Below the pieces are notes generated by a model that made no database searches, had not been told where the DNA came from, and was given only the letters and a program-made list of their open reading frames with translations. Of a DNA stretch of 64,000 bases, positions 11,027 through 23,066 are shown in pieces. The translations under genes were made by a program, and so were the position numbers. The stretch comes from Telopea speciosissima (Eukaryota > Streptophyta > Magnoliopsida > Proteales > Proteaceae), in contig NC_057917.1 of the NCBI RefSeq assembly GCF_018873765.1, positions 56,788,464-56,852,463 on the forward strand, written 5' to 3'. The first letter of the stretch is position 1; every line of letters begins with the position of its first letter.

Positions 11027-11650
11027 TTCACTCGTTGTCCTAGACTTTCAAAGCTCTATTTTAGCACTTGGTAAATTCCGTGTGAGTAGCAACTAAACAT
11101 ATGAGCAAAGAACCTAGAGTTGGTTTATCTATCGCAATATTTTTAAACTAGGAATTGAGATCCAAATCGGATCCACTTGATTCCGATTATGATTCAATCG
11201 AGGATTGGCCGGAATCAACATGAACCCTAGAAACTAGTTAGAATTGGCCATTCAAATCTGCTGCAGTCAATCTGATTCCAATTCTTGAAACCGTGATCTA
11301 TCCACAAAATTCCTTCTTGTGTTTTTTGTTGTTTTGTTTCACCCTCAAAAAAATTTTTTTTTGTTGTTTTGTCCATTTCTGGTATTAACATAGGAAGCCA
11401 AACACATGAAACCTTTGTAAATTTCAATCTTATTTTATGAAGAGGAAAAATATGAACCAAAGAGACTTGACCCAAGACCTCCTAGAAAACTTAATCCAAA
11501 AATAAAAATAAAAATTCCAGGTCACAACTCAAAACTGCAAAAATTCCATGTGACACAGTTCTATTGCTCCGCTACATCTAATGAAATCGTTTATGATTGA
11601 TCAAGAGACCATACGTGGTCCATACCCAGTTGTGCTAGTTGATCTGAAAA

Positions 11651-11810
11651 GGAAAATTATCTCCTGCAATTCCCTAGTGCCTGTAATAAGAGGGGGGCTG
11701 GACCCCACTTGGATAGAGTGTTCGGGCAGGGGTGGAATGGTTAGTGTGCCTCCCTGTTAAAAATACTAGGGGAACTAGACCGGACAGAGATTTGCATGAG
11801 ATAAAGATCC
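11651..11810. mobile_element. MITE of the GTGTTCGGGCAGGGG family, copy 1
   Basis: A diverged hairpin with outer arms ATTATCTCCTGCAA and TTGCATGAGATAAAGATCC. Its centre, GAGTGTTCGGGCAGGGG, is shared with the elements at 20927-21118 and (as complement) 22498-22680. Confidence 0.55.
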
Positions 11811-12149
11811 ATTTGAAATTGGGCCAAATATGAACCACGTTCCTACGTAATCACGAAAGAATCAGGACCATCTAATGGTTTACCCTTCTTGTCCAAATCA
11901 CAAGAAGAAGATTTTTTTACGCTTCACACTCTGATTGGGAGAGAGCTTAGCCGCCTCACTTCTTCCAACGGACAAGAAATGGAAAAGAATATGTCAAAGA
12001 GTGTAAGAGAGAAAGAGAAACTCCGATCCGTATCTGGTTAGAATCAGAATCCATAGGAATTAGTTGGGAATCAATAGAATCAGCCTGAACCCTACAAAAC
12101 ACAATGGGAATTAATTGCTTCAAAATAATGAGAATCAAAATCCGCCATG

Positions 12150-13439
12150 TGGCCTGACATTTTCCTTTTTCTCAATAAATAAATATTTAATTAAAGAGAA
12201 TATTCCACTTTGAGAGATGTTGGTTAAGTACACTATACCCCACTCATGTTCAATTGTAAGTTGATGATCACCCCTATTTATATGGGTTGCAGAATTGTCT
12301 CCTTTCATGTATGACTAAATTACCAGGACCACTCTTATTTATAAGGGTGGGTTGGCTCCGTTCCATTGTTTCATGTTTATGTGATATGGAACTAAACTAC
12401 TATGTTGTAAGATTACTTATCCTCTTTTCTAGTAATGACTGTCATCAAAAGATTAAATTTTTTTTTTTTTTTTTTTTGTGAAGCCAACAAAAGACCAGTT
12501 AATTAGCATTTCTTGGGTAAAACCTTTGACAAATTTTATTTTATTTTTTTGGTAAAAAGCCTTAAACATTGAGTAAACCTAAAATTCAATTTTAAATATT
12601 AAAAACATTTACATCTTTTTTGGAGATGTAATTATTGTTATGATTTTAGGTATGGTTTGCTTTACTTTATATTATTTATTTTGCATAGATGATTGTATTA
12701 AGTGGTTTGAATGTTATAGTTTTGTATTTTTATTATGCTTTGTGATTTAATAAAATAAATGTTATTTCAATTTTTATATTACTTGTGTATCATGAACATA
12801 TGACAATTGATTGATAATGTTATATATGTATTAAAAACATTAAAAATAACATCCAAGTTTTCTGAATCTCAATCCGAATTTTATTTTGTTTGCTTTTTTT
12901 GACTGAATCTTTAAATTATCCAAACAAAACATTCCGAATAATTCCTAAATCCGAACTTGCTAACCATGATTTTGATTGGAATTGGCCAAACCTATTTGAA
13001 TTCTTGAGAGAGAGAGAGAGATTAATATACATGAAAAAAGGGTTCCAAATCGATTCCCAACTTAGAATTGGCCGGAATATATCCATCAGGAATCAGCCTA
13101 AACCCTAAATACATGGTAGGAGTCAGTCATTTTGTATTGGTGAGAATCGGGATCATTGGCCGATTCCAATTTGAATTGGCTGATTCGATTCCAATTGTTG
13201 AGAGCAGAGATTTAGTAATCGGTTTCGTGATTGGTATCGATCTCAGCAAATACTGATACAATATCAATCCAGATTGGTCCGAATCAGATGGTTTGACCCT
13301 AATTTTTATTAAAATAATAACTTTTAATTACACTTTTACCCTTGATAAGTACCCTTGGATCAGTATCTTATTGATCAAGAATCGGCCGATCCCATACCGA
13401 TTCCTTAAACCATGGTACTATAGAGAGAGAAGAGAAAGA

Positions 13440-13474
<35 letters not shown>

Positions 13475-13500
13475 ATGGATTACTTCTCACCTACTGATAC
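12150..13500. other. Intergenic repeats upstream of RABA6
   Basis: AT-rich to 12850, with a T-run at 12460-12476. From about 12860 to 13415 the sequence is dense in AATCGG/CCGATT phrases and ends AAACCATGG, like a decayed TIR element. A GA microsatellite lies at about 13436-13475. No gene is seen. Confidence 0.4.
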
Positions 13501-13506
13501 TCCTTG

Positions 13507-13514
13507 TATAAAAA
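13507..13514 (+). promoter_or_regulatory. Candidate TATA box of the RABA6-like gene
   Basis: TATAAAAA lies about 230 bp upstream of the start codon and would leave a 5' UTR of roughly 200 nt. A CT-rich stretch (TTCTTCTTCTTTC) precedes the ATG, which is common in plant leaders. This is inferred from sequence only. Confidence 0.35.
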
Positions 13515-13739
13515 TACCAATTACAGAATTCTTTCTCCCAATTCTTCTTACTCCAATTTTAAATCCCAAACCCTTGGCGTGATAACAATCTTTGTTTCTC
13601 TTGTCTCTTTCATCACTCGAGCTCATGCTTTACAGAGTTTCGTATCTTCGTTTCTGCGACATTCTCTTCTTCTCCAAATTCTTCTTTTTCTTCTTCTTTC
13701 TTTCTTTTGAGTTTTAGTTTGTAAAACTGATCATCACTC

Positions 13740-16700
13740 ATGGCGTACTCCTTCGACGACGAGTGTGATTTCCTCTTTAAAGCAATTCTTATAGGAGACT
13801 CTGCTGTTGGTAAATCGAACCTTCTCACAAGGTTTGCTCGGGATCATTTCCGCCTTGATTCCAAGCCTACTATTGGAGTTGAATTTGCTTATCGGAATAT
13901 TAAGATCGGTGATAAGGTCATCAAAGCTCAGATATGGGACACAGCCGGCCAAGAAAGGTAAATTTTAAGCATCTCCTCGTCTTATCTTTTTCTTCTTCAT
14001 TCTTTGAATTAAATTGTCTTGCGTTCGTGGGTGTTTAACTGCGTTAGAATCTTGGATGTGATCTTATCCATAATCTGATTCTAAATATAGAGATTTCAGG
14101 GATTTACAACCAACAACCTAGACTCTGTTTCTTAAATTTAGGGATTCTAGCTATTTCACCTCAACACAGGGGAAGAACAAGTTCAAGTTTAAAACAGGAA
14201 GAAGAACAAGAACAAGAAAACAATCAAAGAACAGATAACTTAATAAGTCTACGCATTAGTAATACCTAATTTTCAATGATTTTGATCTCTGTCTTCCATT
14301 AGTTTTATGAATTTGGTAACGAAGAAAACCTAATTAAGTGAATTTCTCAAATCTCTGTAAAAATTTCTGTCATTCTATCTGGATTTCTTGTAGTTCCAAT
14401 TAACCTTTTCTTCGTACTTCATTTTCTTGGATTGGGCAAGTTGATCTTGAACGCATGACCTGTTTGATGAAATTCAATAACTTCAATCTGGAAACTGTTT
14501 GGGTTCTCACAATTCTGACAATTATTTTGCAAGTTATGCAACTTATGTTGTAGCTTGGCAGTACTTCTTCTTTAGGGTTTTAGTGATCATAGTAATAATA
14601 AGATTAACAGAGAAGCAGAATGAGAAAGTAACACTAGCAAAATAAATCAATGGAAGTTAATTAGAAAGAGTTGCAGATTGGGCAGGGTTTTAAAACAAAG
14701 AACCGGTATCTGAATTGGGTCCAATTGATTCCGATTCGATTATGTTCTGAATCAGATTCCTTCTGAACCCTAGAAACAGAGTTGAATCAACTGTTCCGAA
14801 ATGGGCCCAATCGGACCGGTCGAATCGACCCGATTCTGAATTTTGAAACTGTTTCCACATCTATGAGGTGTCATTAGATGTCTAACTTCAATAGGTAAGG
14901 GCATCATTAGACTAGTGAAACTTTTCCTTTTGTTTTTTTTCGCTTGAGTGCGAAGTTGGGAAGGTTGGGTTACTTCCTAACCTTAATTATCTTTATAATT
15001 TTCGGTGATTAAGATACAAATTTGATGTACCAAACCAAATGAATAGAAATCATTTTGTTTCATATGGGATCATTTCAAAAGTAGGTCCTGTGTCATTTTA
15101 TCAAATCCTTGTTGGTAGTGGAACTGTGGAGGTGGCAGGACATGCGTGATATAAGAGAAGTTCATCCAAGATCTTTCTTTGTGGAAATTATGCCTACCAG
15201 TCATGTACATTTATGAGTGAACTCAGAGAATCAATTGAGATAAAGTCAAAAGTTACAAAGATGAACATAGATAGATTAGACATGTATTACATAGAAAATA
15301 AAACTTTTAAGGTAAAAAAAATGAAAATATTAGTTAAACATAGTAAAAGTGGTCACCATATTTATCACAAGGGAAAAGGCTTTATGAGCCGACCGCGAAA
15401 GCCGAAAGGTACACTAGAACCCCCCCTCTCTCTCTCTCTCTATCTCTTTCTCTCCCTCATATGAACTAACTTTTCTACCCCCTATGGTGAAACAGATTCC
15501 CAATTTTACTCATAACAGTCTTCCCTCTAAATTAGCTAAATTAAGTTTTTTGCTTTTGCCGTCTTAGTAAGACTCGGACATAAGAACTAAAAGATAGATT
15601 GCTTCTCAACTAAACTAATGTTCACGGGTTGTGGGTAGTTTTGTTAATCATTCACTAGAGAGCGATGATGTTTCTTCAACCTAGCTTTATGCATATGCGA
15701 TGGTGGTAGTCGGTAGGGAACATGATTATAATTCAACAAAGAAAACAAGTGTATCAAAAAACAAATAAAAAATCTGGGGTGGTTGATTATAACATGCGAA
15801 GGAAAACTCTCTATCACTCATGGGTTTTGGTGTTTGGATAGGATTCTGGGAGACCGTGCCAAAGGTAGTTCAAACATTCATCATTTTAGGGAGAAGTATT
15901 ATGAAATGGTAGCAGCCGGTTTCTCAAGTGGGGGAGGGAGAGGGGCGAGGAGGTAATCTTTGGATCTTTAGCTCCCAATCTGATAACCCACTTGAAACTG
16001 ACCTAATTGATAAACAGGCAAGCTTTGAATTAAACCAAAGCTGTTATCATTTGTGCTCAAATGGACCCATTGCTAATACTAATTGGTAATCGATGGTCTA
16101 CCCGTAACCATCCCTAAATCATCCCCCAATCAGAAGGATGAAAATATACATACATGTAAAGTTTTTAACCTTATAAAATTTGTGATGTCACAATCGAATC
16201 CTATATTAATCAAATCTAATTTATTTTGAGGATACTCTGCAAAGATTGGAAAACCTTGGTCGATTCACCTGGTTGTGCCATGTGGAAATGGACAATTATG
16301 ATCATTGTACATTTAAAAAAAGTATTCTAGATTGGTCATGTTCCAAATTTCAAACAATAAATTCAATTAGGAAAAAAATTTTCTGTCGGGAGTGTGGCCT
16401 ATAGCACTCTCATGGGTATATCTCTCTCCTTTCCATGTGAAAAGACATCTCTACCCTCTTATTTTAAAAAGGAGAGATCATGTACAGAAAACTGCTTTCT
16501 ATTCAATTATTAAAAAAATAAATATGACAGGGTTTTGAGAACCATGATTGCTCATGGAATCCTCTTCCCTCAATTCTATAGCTCCTCGTTTGTGTAACAT
16601 TTGAACCACATATATACTGACATATATCCTCCCAAAATCCTGAATTGATTGCCATGCCGACCGTGTGTAATGAAATCCCCATCCCCTATCCATAAGAGAG

Positions 16701-17731
16701 TATGGGAGAGGGGTGGAACATAATTCGTATATGGATAATAGAGTGTCAACGAGAAGACAGAATGTAAGGCGGTCTCTCTTTTTATGTTTTTTGTTTTTCC
16801 TTTCCCTTGGCAACCCCCATTTAAACTGAAACGTGGCTCAAACAAACAGACCTTGGGGTCTAAACTACCTACCTACAAATTTTCACCCTTGTGGAGAAAC
16901 AATCACATTCCCAAAGATTAGAATTTAAACGTTCCTTCCTTTGCCCATCACTTTACGAAGTTTCCAATGGCCAGACTCTTTAAACCCTAATAATAGAGTG
17001 GGGAAAAAAATTTCAATCCGTAAGATGTTCATGTAGACCGTAATGCATTACCTAGAGTGAGTGAATTATGAGGATTTTTTTGCGTTGGATTAGTGAAACC
17101 ACGGTTTTAAGAATCATAATCAATTCCCCAATTTCGGTCTCACTTCAATAAATTAATAGGGCTTTTTCTAGGGTTTAGGCCAATTTCTCTCGCAATTACA
17201 TCCAGTAAGGCTTTATTGTTAGCCACACAAGCACACATACCGACACAAAGAAAGAGTTTAGTAGTTGATGATGTGAATGGGGTAATCTTTTACAGATTTA
17301 GAGCAATCACAAGCTCTTACTATCGAGGAGCACGAGGTGCATTACTAGTCTATGATATAACACGACGATCAACCTTCGATAATCTAGCAAAATGGCTGAG
17401 GGAGATAAGAGAGTTTGGTGATTCTGATATGGTGATTTTGATGGTTGGGAATAAAACCGATCTAGGTCATGCCCGAGAAATCAGTGAAGAAGAAGGACAA
17501 CGCCTTGCAGAAAAAGAAGGTCTTTGTTTCATGGAGACATCTGCTTTGGAGAATTTAAATGTGGAAGAGGCATTTCTACAACTCATTACTCGAATTCATG
17601 AAGTTACTAGCAAGAAGAACCTGGAAGCAAAGGCCAATCAAGTTCGGACAACCACACCCTCTGTTGGGAATTCAATCCTTAACTTGGATGAAGTCTCAGC
17701 TACCAAACACACTGGTTGTTGTTCTTGGTAA
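13740..17731 (+). CDS. RABA6: RABA6-like Rab11-class small GTPase
   Basis: Two exons, 13740-13957 and 17296-17731, give 217 residues; the intron is GT-AG and 3338 bp long, and splits the Arg codon in GQERF. Rab11/RABA proteins direct vesicle traffic at the trans-Golgi and recycling endosome. The motifs are complete: P-loop GDSAVGKS (19-26), switch I Thr44, WDTAGQE (66-72) with Gln71, NKTD (125-128), ETSAL (153-157), and a C-terminal CCSW for geranylgeranylation. The N-terminus [20 protein letters not shown] and the phrase [10 protein letters not shown], where other RABA have FQTR, point to the RABA6 subgroup. Oddity: Arg86 in [10 protein letters not shown], where the family usually has a hydrophobic residue. 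The intron holds no other gene. Confidence 0.95.
13958..17295 (+). other. Intron 1 of RABA6
   Basis: GT-AG intron of 3.3 kb. A decayed repeat at 14690-14830 is rich in GATTCCGATTCG phrases. A CT microsatellite lies at 15427-15455. There is no supported internal gene. Confidence 0.7.
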
Positions 17732-18793
17732 CCACACCCCCACCACCACTACCAGTTTGAGATATACTTGAATCAAATTCCATTCTTTCTGCTTACACTG
17801 CTTTTATTCTTTCTTTGTTGCTTACTTAGCACTAAGCACCCTTACACAAATCCAATGGAATACTGTAATTGGAAAAGGGAATATATTTCCCAAAGTTTTT
17901 GGCCTTTTTTTTTTTCATCATTCAATGTATGAAGTTAGAGAGGAGTGTTTGTGTGGAGGATTCATTGAGAGTGAAATAGAATTATGTTTTTTTTTTCTTC
18001 CCCACAATACTATTCCCAAAATATTAATTATCAGTGCAAAACTAATCCTTTCAACATCTACTAACCAATAATTAATCTAAGTAATTCTAATAGTACTACC
18101 AATTATAGTATTCTTTTTTTGAAAGAAAAATGTCACAAGTTATCTATTCTATCATGTAGATAGATGATATATACATTCTGACCCTTGGATAGAGAGAGAG
18201 AGAGAGCATGATCTAGATTAGCTTTGTGTCAAATTCAATCAAATACTCCCTTTTGTATCAGCACAGATCGATATTCATGTGTATCAATACTCTAGCCATT
18301 ATTGTGCACTCTCCCAACTTTGACTGAGAACCAATGATTTAGATTAAAAATTTTGTAAAAATAAATGGTTAAGATTTATCTTGTGATTTTTAGAAATATC
18401 ACCTGTCATTGTTATATGAATAATTATTACTAATAAAAAATCGTTATATGAATTATTAACTACCTAAAAAAAATTAAAAATACTAATTCATTTTTTATGT
18501 AATTATACACATTTACACTTTACGATCTAATTAATTTATGTCCACCCATGGTGAATCTCTTCATCCATCTGACCTGACCCTTTGATTTTGACTCAAGAAG
18601 GGTAATTCGGACTTTGAACAATAAAATCATTGTATGTTGAAATTCATTACAACCTGCAACGTTAGAAAACATGGTTGGGTTCAAGTCCACAATCATCTCT
18701 CAGTCTAACTAATAGGATAAATGCCTTAAAAGTGAGTTCAAATTTACAATGAAATAATATTTTTGTAATCTTATGAAACTTTAATTTAAATTT

Positions 18794-18920
18794 GGGGCGT
18801 TGTTCTCTGTACCACAACGCAGGCTGTGCCCAGGCACATGGGGGTGGGTGCAATGACCACCCTGCCCCCCTGAGTGGCAGGTCCATGTGCCTCGCGCTGC
18901 GGCACAGAGAACATTCTCCC
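18794..18920. mobile_element. MITE, Mutator-like (family A, copy 2)
   Basis: A 127-bp element. The left end is GGGGCGTTGTTCTCTGTACC, and the right end read in reverse is GGGAGAATGTTCTCTGTGCC. It is flanked by TTTAAATTT (18785-18793) and TTTAACTTT (18921-18929), a 9-bp target duplication with one mismatch. The duplicated segment at about 41590-41610 lacks it and holds a single ATTTAACTTTT, the empty site. Confidence 0.8.
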
Positions 18921-19564
18921 TTTAACTTTTTAACATTTTTTTGTGTGCTTGTTTTAGACTGAAATTTGACCCATGAAATGACTTATAGGGTATGGGATCC
19001 TCTATAAAAGAATCCACCCTACCATGTAAAAAAAGTACATGATTCATTTAGAAGTCTAGTTAGGTCCAAACACTTCATGATACTTGTTGAATGGGCCAGT
19101 CCAGGGAGGGTTAGGATCATCCTCGATCCTTGGGCCCAAACATAATGGGATAATAATCCAATATTGGGTCTGGAGTCTGGACCGTGTTTGGACACGGACT
19201 TCACCATGTAGGGCAAGCAGACACAGGCCCTTATTAAATGGATGGGTTGGTTAAGGACGACAATTTGTCTCCTCAATGCATCAAACTGGGCTTATTCATG
19301 GCCTTCAAGAAATGCCACGCTTGAGCCTAGCCCGCTTGGACGTGGTGAGCTACAAACTTGGAAAGCATTGAAGGAGGTTAAAGGCCAAAGATGGTGTACC
19401 TCTTTTACCAGAACTATATATACATATATAGTTGAAGTCCGGGCATGCCGCAAGGGTGCCCAGCCTGTCTGCCTCTCCCTTGACCCCTTTCCCATGTGCC
19501 TGCCTCCCACAGGTGACGTGCCTATCCCTTCCCTTACATATACATATAGGGAAAAGAATATTGT

Positions 19565-19680
19565 TAGGCTGCATAGCGTATGCTAGTGCCTCCCTGTATC
19601 TATGTCTCTCCTCTCTCTTCTCTCCTATGAAATGACAGAGAAGAGAGATAGACAAAAGAAACACTAACATAAGCTACGGA
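19565..19680. repeat. Short hairpin repeat, also present at about 42198-42315
   Basis: TCTATGTCTCTCCTCTCTCT faces GAGAAGAGAGATAGACA around ATGAAATGACAG, with outer phrases CATAGCGTATGCTAGTG and CACTAACATAAGCTACG. It is MITE-like and lies at the right end of both duplication copies. Confidence 0.5.
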
Positions 19681-19689
19681 GTCGGACAA

Positions 19690-20172
19690 TGTCATTTCTT
19701 GCTATACATATATACCCAAGATATAGTGCAGAGGTTCTGACACCAGAATCCTTCCTCGTGACTTTTATTACCTTAATTTTCTCAGTTAAATGGGAATAGA
19801 GGTCTTCATAGTCCAATATGAATATCCCATCATGTATGGTGATGGGAACCCAAATAGGCAATCCAATTACATAGAAAAATATTAAAAAAATTGAAAAGAG
19901 AAGTTTTCTTTCAGTGAGGTGGATGGTTCACCCACAAATCTAAGGCCATTATTATCCTCGCTACTAGTTGGAGGCCTGAAATATCCTTCAAGCTATCATA
20001 ACATTCATTCCACCCTCATTAATGCTATCAATAAGGGAATTTCTTCTTCACCGTAGCTTGAGGAAAACTATGTCCAGAATGAAAAATGAAATGAATATTA
20101 CATAGAAGGATTCTAGTGCTATCCAAAGAAAGCAACCAAAGATAAAATGAAGTGTGGAGCTATACTGGGAAC

Positions 20173-20204
<32 letters not shown>

Positions 20205-20640
20205 CACACAGTTCATTGACGCAAGTTGTAGCTATTTCCCTCTGATTTTGAGGCGATGATATTAATTTCTTAATTGGTAGTTTGGTTCCACAATATTATT
20301 ATTATTATTAAGTCGCATGGTCTCTACACAAGCGTCTGGGCCAATGGAGGAACATATCTGGGTATCTACGAGGGGGCAGAGGTGTCATTTCATGGTGCCT
20401 TGTGAGAAGGCATAGGAAACACCACTATGTAAAGATTTTTTTCCCCTTAATTATTATTATTATTAATAATTTAATTTTGGGTTTCACAAGTCTATTAATA
20501 TTATCCAAACGTCATAAATGGAATGGTCCCAACCTAAAATATAGGTTGAATCATGTCGTTGGTGGTTACGTCATTTCCTAATATTGACGGTTAGGTAAGC
20601 AATTTTGTCCTAATAATATCTCCTATACAAAACATTTGGC
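19690..20640. other. Intergenic, no gene seen
   Basis: AT-rich. A (CT)n microsatellite lies at 20169-20200 and short ATT repeats at about 20295-20310 and 20450-20465. Confidence 0.5.
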
Positions 20641-21443
20641 CAGGTTCAGATTTTGATACATTTTTGGTCCTACTTGAATCAGATTTGCTTACTCCTCTAC
20701 CAAGAAGGTGGTTCAGATTTGGAAGGTGGTTCTTCAGTGTCACCCTTTCAGATTATCTAGGAAGAGTGCTGTGCTAGAAATCTCAGTGGATTGGGACAAA
20801 TTTCCATGAGGATTCTATTGGAAGGACTACCAATCTGGCCTTTTGTTGTATCATTGCCCACATCTGAAAGAAAAGAAATTGCAGCATATTCAAGAATGTG
20901 ATCCGCTCTAGTTCGACTATCATTAGAGGAATTTTTATCCTCTCAATTACATTGTCCGTACTTGACCTCAAATACATCTAATAGAGGGAGGTGGATCTCA
21001 TGTGGACCACACCTCAGGCAGTGTGTTCGGGCAGGGGATAGGATAGTTATTTCTGCCTCCTATGTTAGATGTACTTGAGGTCAAGAATGGACAGTGTAAT
21101 TGAGAGGATAAAGATCCTCGTGGAGACATTTGCAATGATGTTGAGGACCTATATCATAGTGTCTCTCCTAAATGGCCCAGGTCTTCTAGGAATATGTTCT
21201 TGACCGACAATTGGGATATCCATCCCATCTGATCTATTGGTTAGCATGAGTTCTCCCCTCTTCTTTAATGGTAGTTTTGTGGCCTTCAGATTTTCCCTTT
21301 TGGGATCCCTTGATCATGTGGCTTAATGGAGACTATGTTTCTTTTCCAAGGGTCTATCCTTGAGACAGAGTTCGGCCTCCTTTCGGTTGTGTAACTATCT
21401 TTTCTTTCTTTTATAATAAAGTGATTTAATTAAAAAAAATAGT
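20640..21443 (+). mobile_element. LINE 3' fragment, interrupted by a MITE
   Basis: Broken frames resemble the zf-RVT end of a plant L1 (AYSSTKKVVQIWKVV, then IIAHI, KKRNCSIFKN and RSSSTIIRG). After the MITE at 20927-21118 the text goes on with ICNDVEDLYHSVSPKW, then NMFLTDNWDI. The end has TGTAACTATCTTTTCTTTCT, then an AATAAAGTG-like signal and an A-run at about 21433-21440. It carries many frame breaks and is 5' truncated. Confidence 0.55.
20927..21118. mobile_element. MITE of the GTGTTCGGGCAGGGG family, copy 2, in a LINE
   Basis: Long arms: left TATCCTCTCAATTACATTGT and CTTGACCTCAAATACATCTA; right TAGATGTACTTGAGGTCAAG and ACAGTGTAATTGAGAGGATA. The centre is GTGTGTTCGGGCAGGGG. This is the best-preserved hairpin of the family in the window. 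Confidence 0.75.
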
Positions 21444-22497
21444 AATAATACTTAAAGAAATTTTTTTCCAATTAATCATGTAGCAAAATAATTGAAGAAC
21501 ATTAAAAAAAAAAAAGGTCATGCATCTCTTCTCCACCAGTTGTCTGGCTTGTATTAGAAAGTGACTTCAACCATTGCTACGAGGCATGGTTGAAAATCAA
21601 GGGCCACCTTTTCTCCCCTTTTTTTTTTAATAGTCACTGAGCTTTTGCAAGAGAATCATATCTCCATGTACATTAAAGCTAATTCTTTATTAAAAAAAAA
21701 AAAAAAAAAAAACTTTTTTTTTTTTTGAAGTAATCTTAAAGGAAAAGAAATATTACGACCAACACAAGTAGACTGATAAAGGGAATAACAGGGAATGGTG
21801 TACAAAGGTGGAAGTAAAGGGGACAACCTTTCATCATATGGAGAGGGCCTGTACTTCAACTAGATTCTGATTTTTCTAACTTATAAGAATCCTATCCAGA
21901 AATCCTATCTCTTATTCACAGAAGTATCATGACCATATCCAATGGCTTTAGCACATTTAATCATGACATGAACCAGTGTTTGAAGTACACGTGGAACGCG
22001 TTAGTGGGTCGGTGATCCTCCACTTTAGTGGCCCCACATTGTTGCATAGTCTCCTACCCCTCAAAATTCATGCTGGGAATTTACTAACTTTTGGTCCCTA
22101 GAATCTGCATTTGGAAACTCTTTCCATTTGTTACTGATAATGTTTGGTTCTGTTTTTTTTGGAGTCAAAACTTCATAATTTGTCACCAAACTAGTAAACG
22201 AAATGGTCAAGATATAGATTGAATCCTTGTTGACTTAAGTAAGTGACCGATTTGGATGTAAAATACAAACAAATAGGAGATCTTAGTCAACTTTCAAAAT
22301 GGAATCAACATAATTGCTAATAGGAGATTAATCTGTAAATATCTAATCCAAAAGCTATAATCATTGGGTGGAGGGATTCGCAGAGCTTTATTGTAATTGA
22401 TGTGAAACTATTATCTTAATACTTATCCTCATGTGTAGATAGGACGGAATTGGGTACTACACAAATGATGGAATGGGACGGAGGTAAGAATGAGTTG
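21443..22497. other. Intergenic, no gene seen
   Basis: AT-rich with long A- and T-runs at 21692-21727. No supported gene or repeat. Confidence 0.45.
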
Positions 22498-22680
22498 GAT
22501 CTTTATCTGCTTCATTTTCTTGCCCGGTCCATCTCCCCAAGTCCCTCTAATAAGGGGGTTGGGTGAATAACCACTCAACCCCTGCCCGAATACACTGTCC
22601 GAGTGGAGTCCACCCCCCCCCTATTAGAGGGACTTGGAGAGCTGAACTGGACAAGAAATAAATGGAGTAGATAATTTTTC
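22498..22680. mobile_element. MITE of the GTGTTCGGGCAGGGG family, copy 3
   Basis: Arms: left CCCAAGTCCCTCTAATAAGG with GATCTTTATCTGC; right CTATTAGAGGGACTTGGAGA with AGTAGATAA. The centre carries the family core in reverse (CCCCTGCCCGAATACACTGTC). Confidence 0.7.
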
Positions 22681-22906
22681 GAATGAGCTAGACTGCTCTA
22701 ATACCATGTAAATTTCGATTCAACCTAAAAGCTCGAACCATTAAGTGGAGGGATTCACTAGTTTATGAGGCAATGAAAAGATTTAGGGTAACCGATGTAG
22801 GACTATTCTTCCAACATTGTCAAGGTCCATGGTCTGATCAAGTATGAATTGGAAATGGAAAATAAACCAGAAGAAATCGAAGTTGACTCAATGAACTGGA
22901 TGAGAT

Positions 22907-23066
22907 CTAGGCTGTGTTTGATATGCATTCTTGGAATGCATTCTATGTCAATTTTACATTCTCAGATAATAAAAATAATTATTTTTATTGTCAAAAAATA
23001 CCAAATTGACTTAGAATTTATCAAGCAATTATGTTATCTCAGTAGATCAAACTGTGTTTTTTTCTT
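22907..23066. mobile_element. MITE related to the element at 35181-35297
   Basis: It begins CTAGGCTGTGTTTGATATGC, then ATTCTTGGAATGCATTCTA and GTCAATTTTACATTCTC, with an AT-rich centre (AATAATTATTTTTATTG) and a diverged right arm. The same phrases occur at 35181-35297. Confidence 0.45.

Larger units (their letters stand above)
17858..19687. repeat. Segmental duplication, copy 1 (from RABA6 3' UTR onward)
   Basis: The sequence from GGAATACTGTAATTGGAAAA to about CACTAACATAAGCTACG is repeated in the same orientation at 40918-42326. Shared landmarks are AGAGGATTCATTGAGAGTGA, TGGTTAAGATTTATCTTGTG and CATAATGGGA. Copy 1 also holds a MITE (18794-18920), about 200 bp around 18000-18240, and about 100 bp at 19343-19443 that copy 2 lacks. 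No gene lies inside; the ORFs common to both are not conserved as protein. Confidence 0.9.

Noticed and set aside
15213-15464. 83-codon ORF in the RABA6 intron
   Set aside because: Lys-rich low-complexity translation that runs into a CT microsatellite; no motif, and it lies within a well-defined intron.
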